Below the pieces are notes generated by a model. The model was not told where the DNA came from, searched no databases, and saw only the letters and a list, made by a program, of their open reading frames with translations. This document shows positions 4,859 through 5,515 of a stretch of DNA of 5,515 bases, piece by piece. The DNA comes from Acidobacteriota bacterium (GTDB taxonomy: Bacteria; Acidobacteriota; UBA6911; RPQK01; JADFOI01): the NCBI GenBank assembly GCA_030624355.1, contig JAUXKG010000196.1, forward strand, positions 1 through 5,515, in the 5' to 3' direction. Numbering within the stretch: position 1 is the stretch's first letter; every line of letters starts with the position of its first letter. A program made the position numbers and the translations under genes.

Positions 4859-5351
4859 AGCCGGCACTCAACTCCATCGTCCCCCAAACCATTGAAAACG
4901 CACCTGAATCTTGGCCCGTCGACTTCAGCACGATGGTGAATTTCTCTGTACTCGACTGGCCCCGGCTACTCTCCAGTGGAATGGAAAGCAGATCTTTTTC
5001 AGACTTGCGTCCGGTCCCCCGAATCTTGGACTCGGAGTTGAAGATCAGCTCCCATTGATCGGCACCCGACTTCTTGGCAAACAGTGAATAACGCCCTTGT
5101 TTCACCCGCGTGTTTCCAAAATTCAGATCGCCTTCACTCATCAGACTGGTCGCGTCATCGGCTCCCATACGCCAAACCATTCCCACGGTTGCCTTCCCCA
5201 GCATGTCCCTCCCTTGCAGCTCGGGTCGTCCGTACTCGATAACGATCTTCTTTCCGTTGATTTCCACCTCGGCTGTTCCCCGGCTCACTTGAGCGGCACA
5301 AACACCTACGGAAACGCCCACCAGAACAAGCATTGTCAAATACCGTCTCAT
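4845..5351 (-). CDS. DUF2911 family secreted protein
   Basis: A 168-residue protein of unknown biochemical role, with a Sec signal peptide at residues 1-20 (MLVLVGVSVGV core, cut after CAA before Q21). The C18 context is not a lipobox, so a soluble periplasmic form is likely. The mature part carries the DUF2911 signature: IEYGRPELQGRDM (38-50), VWRMGADDATSL (59-70), GDLNFGNTRVKQGRYSLFA (74-92), WELIFN (100-105) and a final SMVWGTMELSAGF. This domain is common in Bacteroidota and Acidobacteriota and is predicted to form a beta sandwich. The start is well supported by AGGAGG 5 bases upstream. Its start is 26 bases after the stop of the epimerase gene on the same strand, so the two are probably co-transcribed. 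The name says what it resembles, not what it does. Confidence 0.88.
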   Translation of the reverse strand: MRRYLTMLVLVGVSVGVCAAQVSRGTAEVEINGKKIVIEYGRPELQGRDMLGKATVGMVWRMGADDATSLMSEGDLNFGNTRVKQGRYSLFAKKSGADQWELIFNSESKIRGTGRKSEKDLLSIPLESSRGQSSTEKFTIVLKSTGQDSGAFSMVWGTMELSAGFTVQ

Positions 5352-5356
5352 AGTTT

Positions 5357-5376
5357 CCTCCTGTCTTCTCCGACAG
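5357..5376 (-). promoter_or_regulatory. Ribosome binding site of the DUF2911 gene abutting a small hairpin
   Basis: On the minus strand AGGAGG (5357-5362) lies 5 bases before the ATG. Directly upstream, CTGTC (5372-5376) can pair with GACAG (5361-5365) around a 6-base loop, and this stem takes in the first two bases of the AGGAGG. It could modulate translation or stabilise the processed message; that is inference. Confidence 0.5.
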
Positions 5377-5377
5377 C

Positions 5378-5515
5378 TTAATGCATAAGGTCCTGCAGGG
5401 AAGACTCTAAATCAGAGTAGTGAAAAGAGTATCCGGCCTGCTGTAATCCCGCCGGAACCACTCGCTGCCCGTCCAAAAGAAGGCTTTCAGCCATTTCGCC
5501 TAGCAGGATACGAAG
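5378..5515 (-). CDS. TIGR01777-family SDR epimerase, C-terminal end (partial)
   Basis: The last 45 codons of a gene entering from the right edge, ending in TAA at 5378-5380. The visible peptide runs LRILLGEMAESLLLDGQRVV, PAGLQQAGYSFHYSDLESSL and QDLMH. The block LGEMAE-x-LL-x-x-GQRV-x-P-x-x-L-x-x-AG-x-x-F-x-Y, then LE-x-x-L-x-D-L, is typical of the C-terminal DUF1731 region of the YfcH/SDR39U1 family. The members are NAD(P)-binding short-chain dehydrogenase-like proteins with no firmly assigned substrate. The Rossmann domain is outside the window, so activity cannot be judged. It is upstream of, and probably in one operon with, the DUF2911 gene (26-base gap). The identification rests on a short tail, but the motif order is distinctive. 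Confidence 0.75.
   Translation of the reverse strand, partial: LRILLGEMAESLLLDGQRVVPAGLQQAGYSFHYSDLESSLQDLMH

Overview
The window looks like ordinary chromosome from a Gram-negative bacterium of roughly balanced base composition. Three proteins carry Sec or lipoprotein signal peptides: a diheme peroxidase, a PEGA protein and a DUF2911 protein. Combined with a Thermus-like 7Fe ferredoxin and a tandem pair of PafBC-type WYL regulators, this mix suits Acidobacteriota or a neighbouring phylum. That placement is inference from gene content; there is no marker gene in the window. No phage, CRISPR, transposase, tRNA or rRNA was seen.

Layout, left to right. (1) Bases 1-136 hold the last 44 codons of lysA (diaminopimelate decarboxylase). 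(2) Bases 137-705 have no credible gene but a nested set of inverted repeats: outer 23-bp arms, inner arrays of a 9-bp word spaced 10/14/10/14 in opposite orientations, and an 11-bp perfect hairpin stem. (3) A 7Fe ferredoxin on the minus strand probably starts at a GTG (969) behind a strong ribosome binding site. (4) A divergent intergenic segment, 970-1087, holds two face-to-face promoters that overlap almost completely, with a repeated CTATAGTTG-like word across them. (5) Two WYL regulators follow on the plus strand, coupled by an ATGA overlap. The first is intact; the second has an in-frame TAG at codon 41, inside its helix-turn-helix. (6) A diheme cytochrome c peroxidase lipoprotein lies convergent on the minus strand. 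(7) A secreted PEGA-domain protein is on the plus strand. (8) A secreted DUF2911 protein on the minus strand overlaps it tail to tail. (9) Just upstream of DUF2911 is the C-terminus of a TIGR01777-family SDR epimerase, cut by the window end.

Working model: the WYL pair sits head to head with the ferredoxin and shares its promoter DNA, so it may regulate both itself and the ferredoxin. The second regulator is either a recent pseudogene, a sequencing error, or makes a WYL-only protein by reinitiation at 2194. The right half (peroxidase, PEGA, DUF2911, epimerase) looks like unrelated housekeeping and envelope genes, except for a likely epimerase-DUF2911 operon. I see no clearly new multigene system. 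The points most worth checking are the TAG-split regulator, the shared operator/promoter, and the nested repeat element.
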